Origin: Castanea sativa
Taxonomy: Eukaryota; Streptophyta; Magnoliopsida; Fagales; Fagaceae
DNA: 64,000 nt
NCBI RefSeq assembly: GCF_040712315.1
Contig: NC_134013.1
Location: 1,275,001 to 1,339,000, forward strand
Direction of reading: 5' to 3'
A program made the position numbers and the translations under genes. Of this stretch, positions 37,201 through 50,100 are shown piece after piece. Below the pieces are notes generated by a model. It had not been told where the DNA came from. It made no database searches and saw only the letters and a program-made list of their open reading frames with translations. Every line of letters begins with the position of its first letter. Positions within the stretch are counted from its first letter, which is position 1.

Positions 37201-39742
37201 AATTGTAGAATTTTTATAGTTTAACATTGCATATGCCTCTATAGTTTAAAGTTGCAGAATTTGTAGTTGAGGGTGCAGATTAGAAATATGTTCTTAGTTT
37301 AGGCCGGATAGTTGTGATTGACTATAGTTTCTTTACATTTACTAGAATTATTGGGTGTGTAGTTTGATGCTGGTGGATGTTATCTCTACAATGGTGAGGT
37401 TTTCCCTCACATTATTCTTCTTCTCAGGAGGGATTATATATAGAATTAATTGGAATGTGAATAGGCTTTTAGAATGTAGTATGTGTCATAAGGCTCTTCC
37501 CCCCCCCCCCCCCCCCAAAAAAAAATAATTCTTCTATTTTTTTTTTTCGTGAATGTCTATAGTATTTGAGATTATTACTGAATTAACCTGCTTACATGAT
37601 GATTGTTATGTTTGCAGTTGATATCATTTCTGCTATTGAATTTGATAGAACTGGGGACCACTTAGCCACAGGAGATCGTGGGGGTCGGGTGGTTTTATTT
37701 GAAAGAACTGATACAAGGGATGTAAGTCTGTGAATTGCTAACTTGTTTATTTTGTAAATGCTTTTTTTAGTGTATTTTTCCATAATTTTTTTTAGTTGTT
37801 ACCATTTCTTAATATAGTCTGTAATATGAGCATATAATATGTAGCATGGTGGACATCGGCGAGAACTAGAGAGGATGGATTATTCAAATGGGAGACATCC
37901 TGAGTTCCGCTATAAAACTGAGTTCCAGAGCCATGAACCTGAGGTATTTTTACTTTTACATGGTCACATATGATTATTGTTTATTTATGTCCCTTTTTCT
38001 GCAATACACTTATCAAAAAAAAAAAAGTCCCTTTTTCTGCAATATGGATTTTAATAATTTTTTGCAATCTTTGGTTTTCTTTTTGAATTCAGTTTGACTA
38101 TCTTAAGAGCTTGGAAATTGAGGAGAAAATCAACAAGATTAGATGGTGCCAGGCAGCTAATGGTGCCTTGTTTCTTCTATCCACCAATGATAAAACAATC
38201 AAATTTTGGAAGGTGAAGGCACCTTTGAATTTTTGCTCTTGATATCATAATTATACATATTGGATAATCTAGAGTAGCTGAGAAGGTGGTTAACAGTTAA
38301 GAGTGAATGAAACATTTGACAAGAAATTTTGTGATGGTTATGATGTTATGGTTACTGCTATGAGGGTCCATTAAGAAGCATAAGAAGACCTGTCTCAACT
38401 AGTTATTTATGAGAACATATATAATATGCAGGCATTAGTTTTGGATATATTGGCTAGAAAATGTGCATGGTATTATTGATGGAGGTGATCGGAAATTTTT
38501 ATTGCATTGAGTCTCAGAAAATAGAATTCAATGCATTGAGATAGAAAAATTGATGTAAAAGGACTTTTTGTATTTTTTATCTGGATGATCAGAAAGAGTG
38601 CCTTCTGGAGAGTAACATTTTCTTAGGCTTCCTAAGAAAATCTGAAAGTAGGTCACTTGTTGGATTGTTGGAATCTACCCTTCCCCTTCCCTTGGGGCCA
38701 AACTCATTGTCAAATAAAAGAAAAGGGACCAGTGAAAACTCCCTACTCTGTAAATAACAAGGACAAAGCTACCTTTAATAATGGACCATTTAACTGTCTA
38801 GTTTTTAATCTCTTGATATCTCATAGGACACAGCTCATTAATTAGCCTTTTTGAATACTGTTCCTCCCTCCCCTCCTTGTTTCAACACACACAGATGTAG
38901 TGTGGTAAGAATAAGATTTGCACTGACTATTATAACAACCTAGTGAGCAATAATAGTCCTGAAAATATTAACAGTCTATTTGAATAATGAAGTGGAACTT
39001 TCTAAGACCAGTGGTGTTTTCTGTTGCTGTTGCTTTAATGTCGGGCAGGTCCAAGAGAAGAAGGTCAAGAAAGTGTGTGACTTGAATATGGATCTTTCAA
39101 GAGCCATGGGAAACGGTCCAGTTGTTTCCTCAAGTATATCAGCAAGCTCCAAATCATGTATGGCAAATGGAGGATGTGATGAGAGATCCTCTGGTTATTC
39201 AAGCATTGATACTTCACTCCCATCTGGGGGTCTATCGTCCTTACGGCTACCCATGGTAGTTGTACTAAATCTGATATTCTTATTTTCTGGCATCATATGG
39301 TTTTGGAGTTGAGAAATAATCTCGCTTGGCAGATATTGAAAGTACGGCATTGTTGCCAGGCTTCAAGTTTATATAGTTTGCTCCTTTAACACTTAGTACA
39401 TTTGTGACATTCAGGTGACTAGTCATGAGACAAGCCTTGTGGCTAGATGTCGAAGAATCTATGCTCATGCACATGACTATCATATTAATTCTATTTCGAA
39501 CAACAGGTGCAATTTTCTTACTGATATAATTTTTTCTTTAACCCTTCTATCTTAAATTTGTCTTCTGTATTGCATTCCTCCTTTATGTTGCATATTCATG
39601 TTGACTTTGTGCTTTTATTTATACTTGAATATGCTTCTGCCTAATTTATGAGTTCCTCATCAATAAGGATGCAAGTTATTCATGTTGATTCACTTCCTCC
39701 TAGTATGGTGTGTGAAATGGAAGGCTTTATCAGGTGCTGTTT

Positions 39743-39785
<43 letters not shown>

Positions 39786-42700
39786 TAAGAGTGAGAAGGA
39801 TTTTGCTTTAACTTGAAGTCTTTTTCTATGCTGTACTTATGACCTCTTCTTTGTAATTCTTTAGGCTTCTCTGTGTGCGGTACTATGCACTTGGAGTAGT
39901 CTATTTCAATATAAGTATCTTGATTAATTAACTTGAAGTATCTTGATTATTTTCTCTTCTTTGTAATTCTTTAGGCTTCTCTGCATGCCTGTAGTGATGT
40001 TTGATTATTTTCTCTGGAAATGCATCATATGTATGGCTTTCATGTCCATGACATTCACTAATTACTTATATTCTTTTTTCCCCTTTTTGTAGTGATGGTG
40101 AAACTTTTATCTCTGCGGATGATCTGCGAATAAATCTTTGGAACTTAGAAATTAGCAACCAAAGTTTCAATATCGTTGACGTCAAGCCTGCAAACATGGA
40201 GGATCTTACTGGTAGAACCCATGGCATTCTGAGTGGCAAATTAAATGATTTGACTGATCTTTTTATCATTTTTAGTATAAAGGATTTGGATGTGTTACTT
40301 ATCAAAAAAGAAAAGAAAAGAAAAAGGATTTGGATGTGCAAAAAGAAAACTCTATTTGAATAGATAAAGCATCATTCTTTCTGGTGTTTCTGTTTTTCTT
40401 AGTATATACTTTCTAATTCTCTCCCCTTTTCTGGGGTGAATGGATGAGAAGACATTTTATTTGTTTCTCATTGAGTTTTGTTGATTATTGAAATGTTGTA
40501 TTTATGTACACAACTCAATTTCATACATAATTTAAAATGCTAAAGTGATCAAAGAGCTTCGGCATTCTCATTGCTTGAATTTACTTGTGCAGAGGTGATA
40601 ACATCAGCGGAGTTTCATCCTACTCACTGTAATACGTTAGCATACAGTAGCTCAAGGGGCTCAATCCGTCTCATTGATATGCGGCAGTCAGCGTTATGTG
40701 ATACTCATAGCAAATTGTAAGCTGTCTATCAGTCTTTTGTCTTGTCTACTTACTTTCCTCATCTTTTATTTGCATCTCGGTGCGTAAGCAGTGTTTACTT
40801 GTCAAAAGAAAAGAAAGCGTGAGAATATTTTTAGATATGTTCACTTCTTGACTTGTAGGTTTTTATAATGCTTTTCAATGGTACAGGTTTGAGGAACCGG
40901 AAGTGCCTGGTACAAGGTCTTTTTTCACTGAGATAATTGCCTCAATTTCAGATATTAAGTTTGCTAAAGATGGAAGACATATACTTAGTCGTGACTACAT
41001 GACCCTTAAGGTTCATATTTCTATTTTTTTAAGTTCTTATTTCTGTGAATCACAGATGCATTATATCTAGAACTGAACTTCTTAGTGCTGGATGTTTTTT
41101 CATGCCATCTGGTATGTGTAGAAGAAGTTAATAGCTTTTTGTTAGCTGTATTTCATCTTTCATTTAAGCAATAGTGCCTTGGTCTCATTTTGAATAAGAG
41201 TACTTTTCTGCTGTTTTATTAAAAAAATAGATTAGTTTAAAAACTAATTATTCTGATTAAGATTGCTACAGAGGTATTGTAATCCTTTGATCTAGTGAAT
41301 GAGCTTTGGCTCAAATCACGCATCCTCTTCCCACAAGAATGGTTAGAGGTTGAGGTTGTAGGGTCAATACCCATGGGCTGTGCGTGTTAACTTACCAATT
41401 AAAATAGAAAATTTCTAATCCCTTAATCTGCATCAAGTTTGATATTTAATAGAATTGGAATGGAGTAGATACGCTAATCCATTTTTGATCTCCAACTTTC
41501 TCTTCATTTGGTTTTGTTTTCTGGGTTGTCAGCTGTGGGACATAAATATGGATCGTGGCCCAGTTGCAACTTTTCAGGTTCATGAATATTTAAGACCTAA
41601 GGTGATGCATTCCTTCAGAAAGCCTTTATTAATTCTTTTTGATATAGAATGGAGCTGATGCATTTATAATATACAATGCAATTTATTTTAGTTCTTTACC
41701 TTGGTCAGCTGTGTGATTTATATGAAAATGATTCTATCTTCGACAAATTTGAATGCTGTCTAAGTGGAGATGGACATCGCGTGGCAACAGGTTCCTACAG
41801 GTCTGCTTTAACCATATTGCATGATTTTTTTTATTATCATTAGTAAAAGTGTAGAACACCTAAATTTGATACCTGCAACTTGATGTCTGATGCAATTTTT
41901 TTCCTGCATGATCGTCTTTTACCACCATAAGTTAAAACATGATACCTGAACCACAATGTTTGATGCAATATTTGTCTGTGATTCCAGCAATCTGTTCCGT
42001 GTGTTTGGTTGTTCTGAAGGCAGCACGGAAGCAACAACATTGGAAGCCAGCAAAAACCCTATGAGGTATTTTCTGAAAATGTACATCATCTTAATATAGG
42101 TGTATGACAATGATAATAGCTGCATCAGCTCTTGAACTTGTTTGACTAGTCTTCTATTTAATTGAATAGCATTATTTAATTGCCCGAAAAAACTCTTTTT
42201 CAATCTTTTGTCTTTATTTAATATGATTTTATTTATTTTATGCACTTCCAGGAGACAAGTTCAAACACCAACAAGGCCTTCAAAATCTCTAAGCACTCTT
42301 CCTCGTGTGCTCAGACGAGGTATGTCTTTGTTAACCTTTTGATAAATTACCAGTTGTCTTAAAAGGTTAAGCTATTAGTAAATAGTTACTTTAATCATTT
42401 AACCATTATATTAACTCTCTCCCTCGTGTGTGAGCCACTGAGCAGCCTGAGCCTAGACTCCCTTAATAAGTGGGGCCCAACATGTGAGAATTTCTACTTT
42501 TGAATGGGAGGTAGATTGAAGATAGGGTTGAACTCAGAACCGTCTACTTTGATACCATGATGAATTATAAGTTGTCCCAAAAGCTTAAGCTTAATAATTT
42601 AACCATTACTCTTACACATTTAACTTGAATACGCTTTAGTCTAAAGTCCCCAAAACTTAAATACAGGTGTTGCTGATAATTTTATCCCCTTGGCTGTAAA

Positions 42701-43141
42701 ACTCAATTTCTTTGACTTGTACATTATGAATTTGTTAGGCTCAATGTGATCAGTTTATTTTTCCACCTAAAGTTCCCTAGTTGACCTAATTATATTGAAG
42801 TTCAATTTTACATGATGGTGAGTCACTATTCAGTTGATATACAATTTGTATGCGACATTTAGTTCATCTTGTAGACCAACACAAACCCTGGGAAAGTAAT
42901 CTTTTGATTCTGTCCCAAACATTTCTTGTAGTGTTTGTTTATAATTGTGTTCTAATGTTTGACTTGTGTCTCTGCGCATCTTTTTTCCATTTCAACTGTA
43001 ACAGGAGCTGATACATCTGGAGTTGATGCTAATGGAAATGCTTTTGATTTCACCACAAAGTTGCTACACCTAGCATGGCATCCAACTGAGAACTCAATTG
43101 CCTGTGCTGCTTCAAATAGCCTTTACATGTATTATGCCTAA
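34265..43141 (+). CDS. Protein phosphatase 2A regulatory subunit B, 55-kDa type (B55)
   Basis: Fourteen exons: 34265-34394, 37618-37721, 37845-37943, 38093-38212, 39049-39258, 39415-39506, 40093-40211, 40593-40716, 40887-41010, 41533-41601, 41709-41800, 41988-42065, 42252-42319, 43005-43141. Total 1,566 nt (521 aa), close to the plant B55 length of about 510. Landmarks: [108 protein letters not shown], and a C-terminus [22 protein letters not shown]. These cover the seven WD40-like blades of the substrate-selecting propeller of the PP2A holoenzyme. The start at 34265 is preferred over an in-frame ATG at 34226 because the extra residues are UTR-like (MYFLAERREKKRE). Exon 5 may end at 39255 instead; 39258 better fits the family. 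Confidence 0.95.
34990..35570 (+). mobile_element. LINE 3'-end remnant (zf-RVT region)
   Basis: The translation [17 protein letters not shown]...[33 protein letters not shown] matches the layout of the zinc-binding region at the C-terminus of plant LINE reverse transcriptases. It ends in a 3' tail, 'atttacttataaaaaaaa'. Reading frames are broken. Confidence 0.65.
35975..36258. repeat. Tandem duplication, 162-bp period, within a LINE remnant
   Basis: 'tttgatgagattattcactg' at 35975 recurs at 36137. The copies then align almost base for base through 'aatgtatgcatccatgcaa' to 'gcaaaacttgattag'. Confidence 0.85.
36147..36434 (-). pseudogene. LINE zf-RVT remnant, minus strand
   Basis: The minus-strand translation has [20 protein letters not shown], then [20 protein letters not shown]. 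This is the stretch just upstream of the LINE zinc-binding region. It is a fragment with no start and is inserted inside an intron. Confidence 0.6.
37499..37516. repeat. 18-base C homopolymer
   Basis: An uninterrupted C run followed by a run of A, close upstream of exon 2 of the B55 gene. Confidence 0.85.
39746..39781. repeat. (GA)n microsatellite in a B55 intron
   Basis: About 18 GA units in the intron between the exons ending at 39506 and starting at 40093. Confidence 0.9.
41285..41400 (+). mobile_element. Possible SINE fragment in a B55 intron
   Basis: A tRNA-like arrangement: 'tgagctttggctcaaat' (A-box-like), then 'gtagggtcaatacccat' (B-box-like) about 60 bp on. No clean target duplication was seen. 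Confidence 0.35.
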
Positions 43142-44505
43142 AGAGGGTCTTAGAAGACTTTTTTGCCAGACAAAGCTCCTCTGGTTGCTTTGGCAAACAC
43201 TGCTTTGCCTTCCTCCCCTATCACTGATTTTGAAGCTGCACCATTTTTTCAGAATATCTGACACTTAAAAAAAACTCTTGCCTTTCTCCCAACCTCAGGA
43301 TTCCAGACTGCAATTTGGAAAATTTTACCTAACTATCTTTTGCTCCAGGCTGGCTAGGCATTGCTAGTTGTGCTGTTTCTTAATAGGTCGAAGAAAATGT
43401 GACATTTGCTTCACTGCAACTGAAAGGATGCTAATGGTGCTGATAAGTTTCAGACCACTGGGGGTCTCAACATGAAGCTGGGGGAAAGGAACTATTATGG
43501 TGCTTCAATTCTCATCGATGCATTGGGGCTTCAACCTTGTATTATTTGATCTTAAAATTATAGGATTGTGAAATATTGTCATGTTTATTGCCTGTCTCAC
43601 ATTCTAACCATTCTTTCTTCTCCTTGGGATTTTGCTAATTTGTTGTGATCCATGTAATCGTATATCTGGCTTTGGGGTGGAGCACCTCATGCTAGCCACT
43701 CTTTTCTTCTTCAACCCAAATATGTTTTTCAATAGGTCTCTACTTTTCTGAGGTTGAGTGCTTTGGTGAAGGCTACTTACCCTATTCATAAATTCAAAAA
43801 TATAATATGTTGGTCTAGTGTATTTTGTTAAATCAAATGTTACACACGTTATTAGTAAGTTCTTTGATAATGGTTGAAAGTCCCTCTCAAATGTTTACTT
43901 TTTCTCACCATTTTTCGTTTGAGCTTTTGGCCTTCAGATCTCTATTAAGTGTTTTTAAAACCTGTTTTGGCCGCTAAAAACTCTATATATCAACGTGGTC
44001 TTTGGCATACATTTAGTTTAGGGATTCCCTGTAGTTATTTTCCAGTTGATTATATTTCCCAAAATAATCCGCACGAAAGTGATTCCATTATCCTCCATAA
44101 ATCGATTCGCTTAAATGCTTCCCGAAATATAGGTAACTTACTAAGATATTACAAAGACATCGATGGTAACGGAGGTTGGAGAAGACTAGTGGTAGCCATG
44201 AGTCCATGACTCGGTTTCACTATCATATGCAATAAGTGATTGGAGTGAGAACAAGTGGCAGGTGAAGAAACCAACCATAAAAGTGGACATGCAGAGCAGC
44301 GTAAGACACATGCTATGTTAGTTTTGTCTCAAAAGTCATAACATTAAGTTTGCTTTAAGTCGATGAGTACTACCTGTTTGAGTCTGATTTTGACCCATTT
44401 TAGAAACGGATTTAGGTTGGCTTCTTCTGTTTTTTGTTTTCCGAGAAACAAGAATTAGAACTTCCGAGAATCACTCGGTATAATTTTGGGCAAGGATTTG
44501 CTTTT
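43142..44505 (+). other. B55 3' UTR and downstream DNA
   Basis: The 3' UTR probably extends through about 43550. No polyadenylation site can be fixed from sequence alone. Beyond it is gene-free DNA. Confidence 0.5.
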
Positions 44506-44853
44506 GAGCAAGAATTTACTGCAAACTAAGTTGTAGTAACTCTTTAAAAAATGCATGTTTCAATGTTTCAAATAGATATGTTCCAAGCTTATATTTAAAT
44601 GAAATTTTTTTTGTCAATGAAAATTATTAGGTACTTTCGGAGTACAATAAATGCATATTCTCCCTCTAACATGAATAGTGGGTCTCACTATGAATTTAAT
44701 TACTGAGACTCATCATTCATGTGAGAGAGAGAGTATGCATTTATGGTACTTCGGGAGTACACAATAATTTTCCGAAATTTTTTACCAAATGACCATTTGA
44801 CATGTGCATTTTGCAGGAATTACTGCAACTTAGTTTGCAGCAAATCTTTGTTC
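44506..44853. mobile_element. MITE with 'TACTGCAAACTAAGTTG' arms
   Basis: The left arm 'tttactgcaaactaagttgt' pairs with the reversed right arm, 'tttgctgcaaactaagttgc'. The pairing continues into 'aaaatgca' on both sides. It hosts a second hairpin element at 44622-44770. Confidence 0.65.
44622..44770. mobile_element. Hairpin MITE nested in another MITE
   Basis: Inverted arms of about 66 bp: left 'aaattattaggtactttcgg' to 'gtgggtctc'; reversed right 'aaattattgtgtactcccga' to 'gatgagtctc'. Roughly four in five bases match. The two arms make up nearly the whole element. Confidence 0.65.
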
Positions 44854-45054
44854 TACTTTTTTTTTTTCTTTTCATTCAAGTATAATATCTACTAAAATTA
44901 ACGGTTAAAACAAAAATAAAATTTCCTTAAAATTCCTTTTTATTAATCTCAAATGTTTTTTTATTAAAAACATTATTAAAAGTATCATTTTGTTTCCTTA
45001 TTATTTATCGAAATCATCGATTTTAAGAATAAGAAATATGTTACCACGTCTTCC

Positions 45055-45190
45055 CTTAGTGCGGTAGTCACTCTACAAGTATAAATGCTTGTGGGGTGTG
45101 AGGGGTAAGGACCGGAGTTTAAGTCTCCAAGAGGGAGTTTTACACATACACTTAGATTAGACTAGAGTAAAAATTCTATCTTGTATAAAA
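45055..45190 (+). mobile_element. Possible SINE
   Basis: An A-box-like 'tgcggtagtcactctac' is followed about 55 bp on by a B-box-like 'gagtttaagtctcc'. A downstream A-rich stretch begins near 45186. Confidence 0.45.
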
Positions 45191-45468
45191 AATAAAAAAA
45201 TAATAAAAAAAAGAATATGCTAGGTAATAATCTCACTATTTGATTGCGTGTACTGTAATCTACCAATTAAAAAATATACCATTTTATTGACGTCAACCAC
45301 CTCTTCTTCTTCTTCTTTCTTTCTCACTTTTCTAGTAATTAATTATTTAAAATGAAAATGCACAAAAGATTTTATTCGTCTAGTTTTGAGTGTATGAGCC
45401 CTAAAAATAACATGCACGTATAAATAATGAACATTTGTAATCCACAACTTTTTCGGCAATACTTCTCA

Positions 45469-46950
45469 TCTATATTAGTACTATTTAAGGGGTTTTTCTT
45501 GTCTGGGATCCCTAATTTTTTGGTTCAAAAATACCCATACACCCTTATGTTTAAGTAGAGACAAAACTAAATGACAATTCAATAAAAATACAACTCTAAA
45601 TCAAACTAAAACATTACCTAAAAAATAAGACCACTCTCCAATTGATTACATAAAAAATAAAATCACAGGTATCAATATTAACCTTATGACCAGACAACTA
45701 AGGCTACTACTAGAATAGTAGGGGCTTATGAGGGGTTCATTATTGACACTTCAATTATAATATATTAATTCCAATATACCACCATAATACTCATGAAAAA
45801 TTTTGTATCTTACTTGATAAATGATAAAATATAAACAATAACACGTTCTGATTTATATATATATGAACAACATTTTAAATTGGGGTAAATTCTTGTTAAA
45901 AATAGGTCGGTTCAAACAAGAAACTAGAAAATAGATCCGTTTGGTACTACAACTTAAACAACAGTTTTCAGTTTTTAAACAACATTACATGTAACTAAAA
46001 TATTGTCTAAAAAATAGGGCCACTCTCCCGATTATTTTCAAATTACTTTATCCACTTATAAATTAAATTTTCAAAATAAAAATTATACGTAAAAAATAAA
46101 AACACAGGTATATATATTAACCTTATGACTAGATAATTGAGGCTACTACTAGAACATTAGGAGCTTATGAAGGGTTCATCATTGGCACTTCAATTATAAC
46201 ATATTAATCCCAATATACCACCATAATACTTATGAAAAGTTTTGTATCTTACTTGATAAATGATAAAATATAAACAATATCACATTCTGATTTATAAAAA
46301 ATAAAAAATAATAATATGTGAACAACATTTTATATTGGGAAAATTCTTGTTAAAAATAGGTTGGTTCAAACTAGAAACTATAAAGTAGGCCCGTTTGATA
46401 CCACAACTTAAATAACAGTTTTTAGTTTTTAAACAATATTATACGTAACTAGAACATTGTTTAAAAAATAGGGCCACTCTCCCGATTATTTTCAAATTAC
46501 TTTATCTATTTATAAATTAAATTCTTAAAATAAAAGTTATACGTAAAAAATAAAAACACAGGTATTTATATTAACATTAACCTTATGACCAGACAATTGA
46601 GGCTACTACTAGAACAGTAGAAGCTTATGAGGGATTCATCATTGACACTTAAATTATAACATATTAATCCCAATATACCACCATAATACTTATGAAAAAT
46701 TTATGTATCTTACTTAATAAATGATAAAATATAAACAATATCACATTCTGATTTAAAAAAAAAAATGTGAACAACATTTTAAATTGGGGTAAATTCTCGT
46801 TAAAAATAATTCGGTTCAAACTAGAAATCAGAAAGTAAGTTAGTTCGGTATTACAGCTTAAACAACAACTTTCAGTTTTTAAACAACATTACACTAATTT
46901 AAAAAAAATACAAACAACCAGGACAACGTTACCAATCTCACAGTTTATTA
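45469..46950 (+). mobile_element. Helitron-family element expanded by internal tandem repeats
   Basis: The left end A|TCTATATTAGTACTATTTAAGG matches the 5' end of the Helitron at 16116-16513, as does the following 'agtagagacaaaactaaa'. From about 45690 the element consists of nearly three tandem units: anchor 'aggctactactagaa' at 45711, 46140 and 46600 (spacings 429 and 460). Each unit includes 'ttccaatataccaccataat' or a close variant and 'gggccactctcccgatt'. A hairpin plus CTAG 3' end was not found, so the right end is probably lost. Confidence 0.6.
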
Positions 46951-47147
46951 AACCGAACTGTACAAAACCAAACCGTAGGAAATATACTTCCCATGTTTTT
47001 CTCTTTTGTTTTTGTTGGGGTTTCCTTCTTGACTTCCTTCCCCCAATCTAGAGAGTAGAGATTTCCATTCCACCGAAAATAGCCGCACGCTCACCGGAGC
47101 TTTGTCATTATAACTTTCAACTCTCTTTCTTTTCTCTCTAGTTAGTC

Positions 47148-50100
47148 ATGGCTCTAGTAACCCGAACTCCCCACCGCCTCTCAAGCTCAATAATCCCAGT
47201 ACTCTCACAGCGCCTCCTCTCAACCACCGCACCCGGCGGCGGTTCCGCCACTACTCCGGCCCCATACGCCCGGGGCCCACCGCCCACATCACCCGCGGGC
47301 CTCTCGAAGGCGGCGGAGTTCGTGATCTCGAAAGTCGATGACCTCATGAACTGGGCCCGGACTGGGTCCATCTGGCCCATGACTTTCGGACTCGCTTGCT
47401 GCGCCGTCGAAATGATGCACACCGGTGCTGCTCGCTACGATCTGGACCGTTTCGGTATCATCTTCCGGCCCAGCCCACGCCAGTCCGATTGCATGATCGT
47501 CGCTGGCACTCTCACCAACAAGATGGCCCCTGCTCTCCGCAAGTATATATATACTTTCTTCTTTCAGATTTCTTTTTCATTTACATTTATTTTTGGTTGC
47601 TTATTGTTTTTGTGATTGTTGTTGTTTTTTTTGGGTTAGTTTACTGTTTGGTTGCAGAGAAAATAAGATATGTGATGTGTTGGATCTCATGTGATTTACT
47701 TTCCTTTTTTAGTTTCTTTTAGGTTATTGTGTTTTTTTTTTTTTTGTGTGTGTGGATAATTCAATGGTTAGAATAGTTGAGCTACGAAGCTCTTGGCTAA
47801 TTGTCTAGGATTTGACTTAAATGGCTTGTGTTACTTTCTTGAGTAATTGTTAACGGTGGGTTTTTGCCTAGGAAGCAGGGACACTTCATTTGGGGTGCAG
47901 GACCCGTGTCGTATCAGTGTCATGTTATAAATTTTTAACGAATTGCTCGTGTCGTACCCGTATCCATGCTTCCTAGGTTTTTGCTAACTTGGCGGGTTGT
48001 TAGGTTGAATTTTGTTATGGAGTTTGATGTGTGGAGGGCATAGTGATTAGTATGGTGGCAACCCGGGTGGGTTGGCCAAGTGGTTGGGCACTTGGTCTCA
48101 AAGCGCTTGTCCCAGGTTCGACTGGGTGTGCTCCCCAGTTTGAGTCTGGGTACCTGCACTTTGAAAACACCTCCTAGGCCAGCGATTTACCCACTAGAGC
48201 TCACCCGTTGTGATCAATGGTTAGTCTCTGGTTGAAAGCTTTGAGGATACACGGTGGGAAACCCAAAAAAAAAAAAGATTAGTATGGTGGCTGCTTGTGT
48301 TAATCTTTTTTTTTTTTTCCTCAAATGGGATGGATAGGGTGTGCCACAACATGGTTGTGAGAGATTGTGATGGTAGAATAATTGAATAAGGTTAGTATAC
48401 TTCCTTCTGCTATAAGAATGGGTGAAGGGTGAAGTTGTAGAGCATAAAACTAATGCAATGAGTGTAACTTACTTAGGGCAGATAGAAGGGATTGATAATC
48501 CGTTGGTGCGTGATCCTTGTTGGTCAAACATAGATATTGGTATGAATATTACATAGGATGACATTAATGGGGTTTTGATGCTGAGGATACTGACGGTAAT
48601 GAGTTATATTTGGCAAAGGGTTTAGAAGGTCTGAGAGATGTATGTTCTCAAAGAGTGTGTTTGGTAGGGTAGAAAAGAAAGATGAGAGAAAATAATGGAT
48701 AGAAAATGGAAGATGGATTAATATCTTTTATTTGGTAGAGTAGAAAAGTGGAAGGAAAGGAAAAAGGAGAGATGATTCTTATGGGAGAAGGGTGAGGTTG
48801 TGGCTTCAAAACTCACACAATGTGTGCAACTTTCCAATTAAGGGAGGGAAAAAGATGGATAATCCATGCGTACTTGATTCTCAATAGTCAAAAATAAATA
48901 TTAGTATCATGTGCAACGTAGGTTGATGTTAATGGGGCTTGCATGTAAAGGATTGTAACGGTAATGAGTTGTATTTGGCAAATGGTTTAGAAGATTAGAA
49001 AACTGTATGTTCTCTAAAGAGTGTGTTTGGGGGGTGTGGATAAGTGAAAGGAGAGAAAAGGGTGGTGAGAAAATGGAAGATGGATTCATATTCTTTCTAT
49101 GGAGAAAAAAAAAAGGAGAGATGATTATTTTATATCCAAGCCAACCATTTTTAGTTTTTCCAAAATGGGAAGAAACATGAGAGAAAATGTCTTGAATAGG
49201 TGATTGACGATATAATCCCTCTAGTTTATTGAAAACAATTTTATACATCGGATATAAAATAAATATAATACAAGACACTTTGTCTTCTCTCTACTTTCTA
49301 TTTCTCTTAACAAACACTTACAATAGAAAATATTAGTCCCTTCTTTACTTCTATTTTTTTCCTATCCTCCTTACATTTCCCAACAAAACAAAAGCATAAA
49401 TGGTATAATTTCTGTGGTCTATGGAAAGAGCTTCATAATATGGTCATGGGTTATATTTCGTCTAAAATACTATTTTGGGGTCCCTACATTTTTGTAGTAG
49501 TTAATTTGGTCTCTACCGTTAACTCACTAATGGGAAACACCTACGTGATACACTTGAAGCTGACATGGATAATAAAATAAATAAATAAAATTGATTTGAC
49601 ATTTATAAATGCCACCTCAGCAAAAAAAGAAAAAAGAGAACGAGTCAGCATTTAAAAATATTCTTTTTTTTTTCTTTAACCTAAATTTTCATTTTTCTTT
49701 TTATCTTTCCTGGACTTTACCCAGAACCAAACATATCTAAATGGACTCATTCCCTTTTTTTTTTTTTTTTTTTTCCCTCTTCTGATGATGTCTTCTTTGT
49801 CCTGATTCTAATCCACCACCACTATGTACAGCACCTTCGCCACCTGTCCCATAATTCTGTTCAATGCTCTCTCCGTGAACTTTATTTTTCTCTATCTTTA
49901 CATGCATTGAAAAATCACACATAAAATCAAACACAAATTAAGGAATTTAAAAAAAAAAAAACTGTTTGGTTATGGTATTGGAAATTATAAGTGCTAAGGC
50001 ACTTTTTAAACATGAATCCGTAGAACAATGCCGGAGAAGATCAAACCTCAGGAAATTAAAAAGAATCGAAGAAATTTTTTAGAGTACAAAAAATGAAAGA

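Larger units (their letters stand above)
34395..37617 (+). other. B55 intron 1 with LINE remnants
   Basis: A 3.2-kb intron. 34990-35570 is a plus-strand LINE 3' remnant. It carries a zinc-binding RT-associated domain ([14 protein letters not shown], then [20 protein letters not shown]) and ends in 'atttacttataaaaaaaa'. 36147-36434 on the minus strand holds a second one ([26 protein letters not shown]). 35975-36258 is a 162-bp-period tandem duplication. A run of 18 C lies at 37499-37516. Confidence 0.65.

Noticed and set aside
43949..44209. 86-aa ORF downstream of the B55 gene
   Set aside because: No domain or family resemblance, no splice partner, and AT-rich context.
48060..48135. tRNA gene on the plus strand
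   Set aside because: A and B boxes are present but no cloverleaf with paired acceptor ends can be built. A long non-tRNA tail, poly-A and target duplication make it a SINE.
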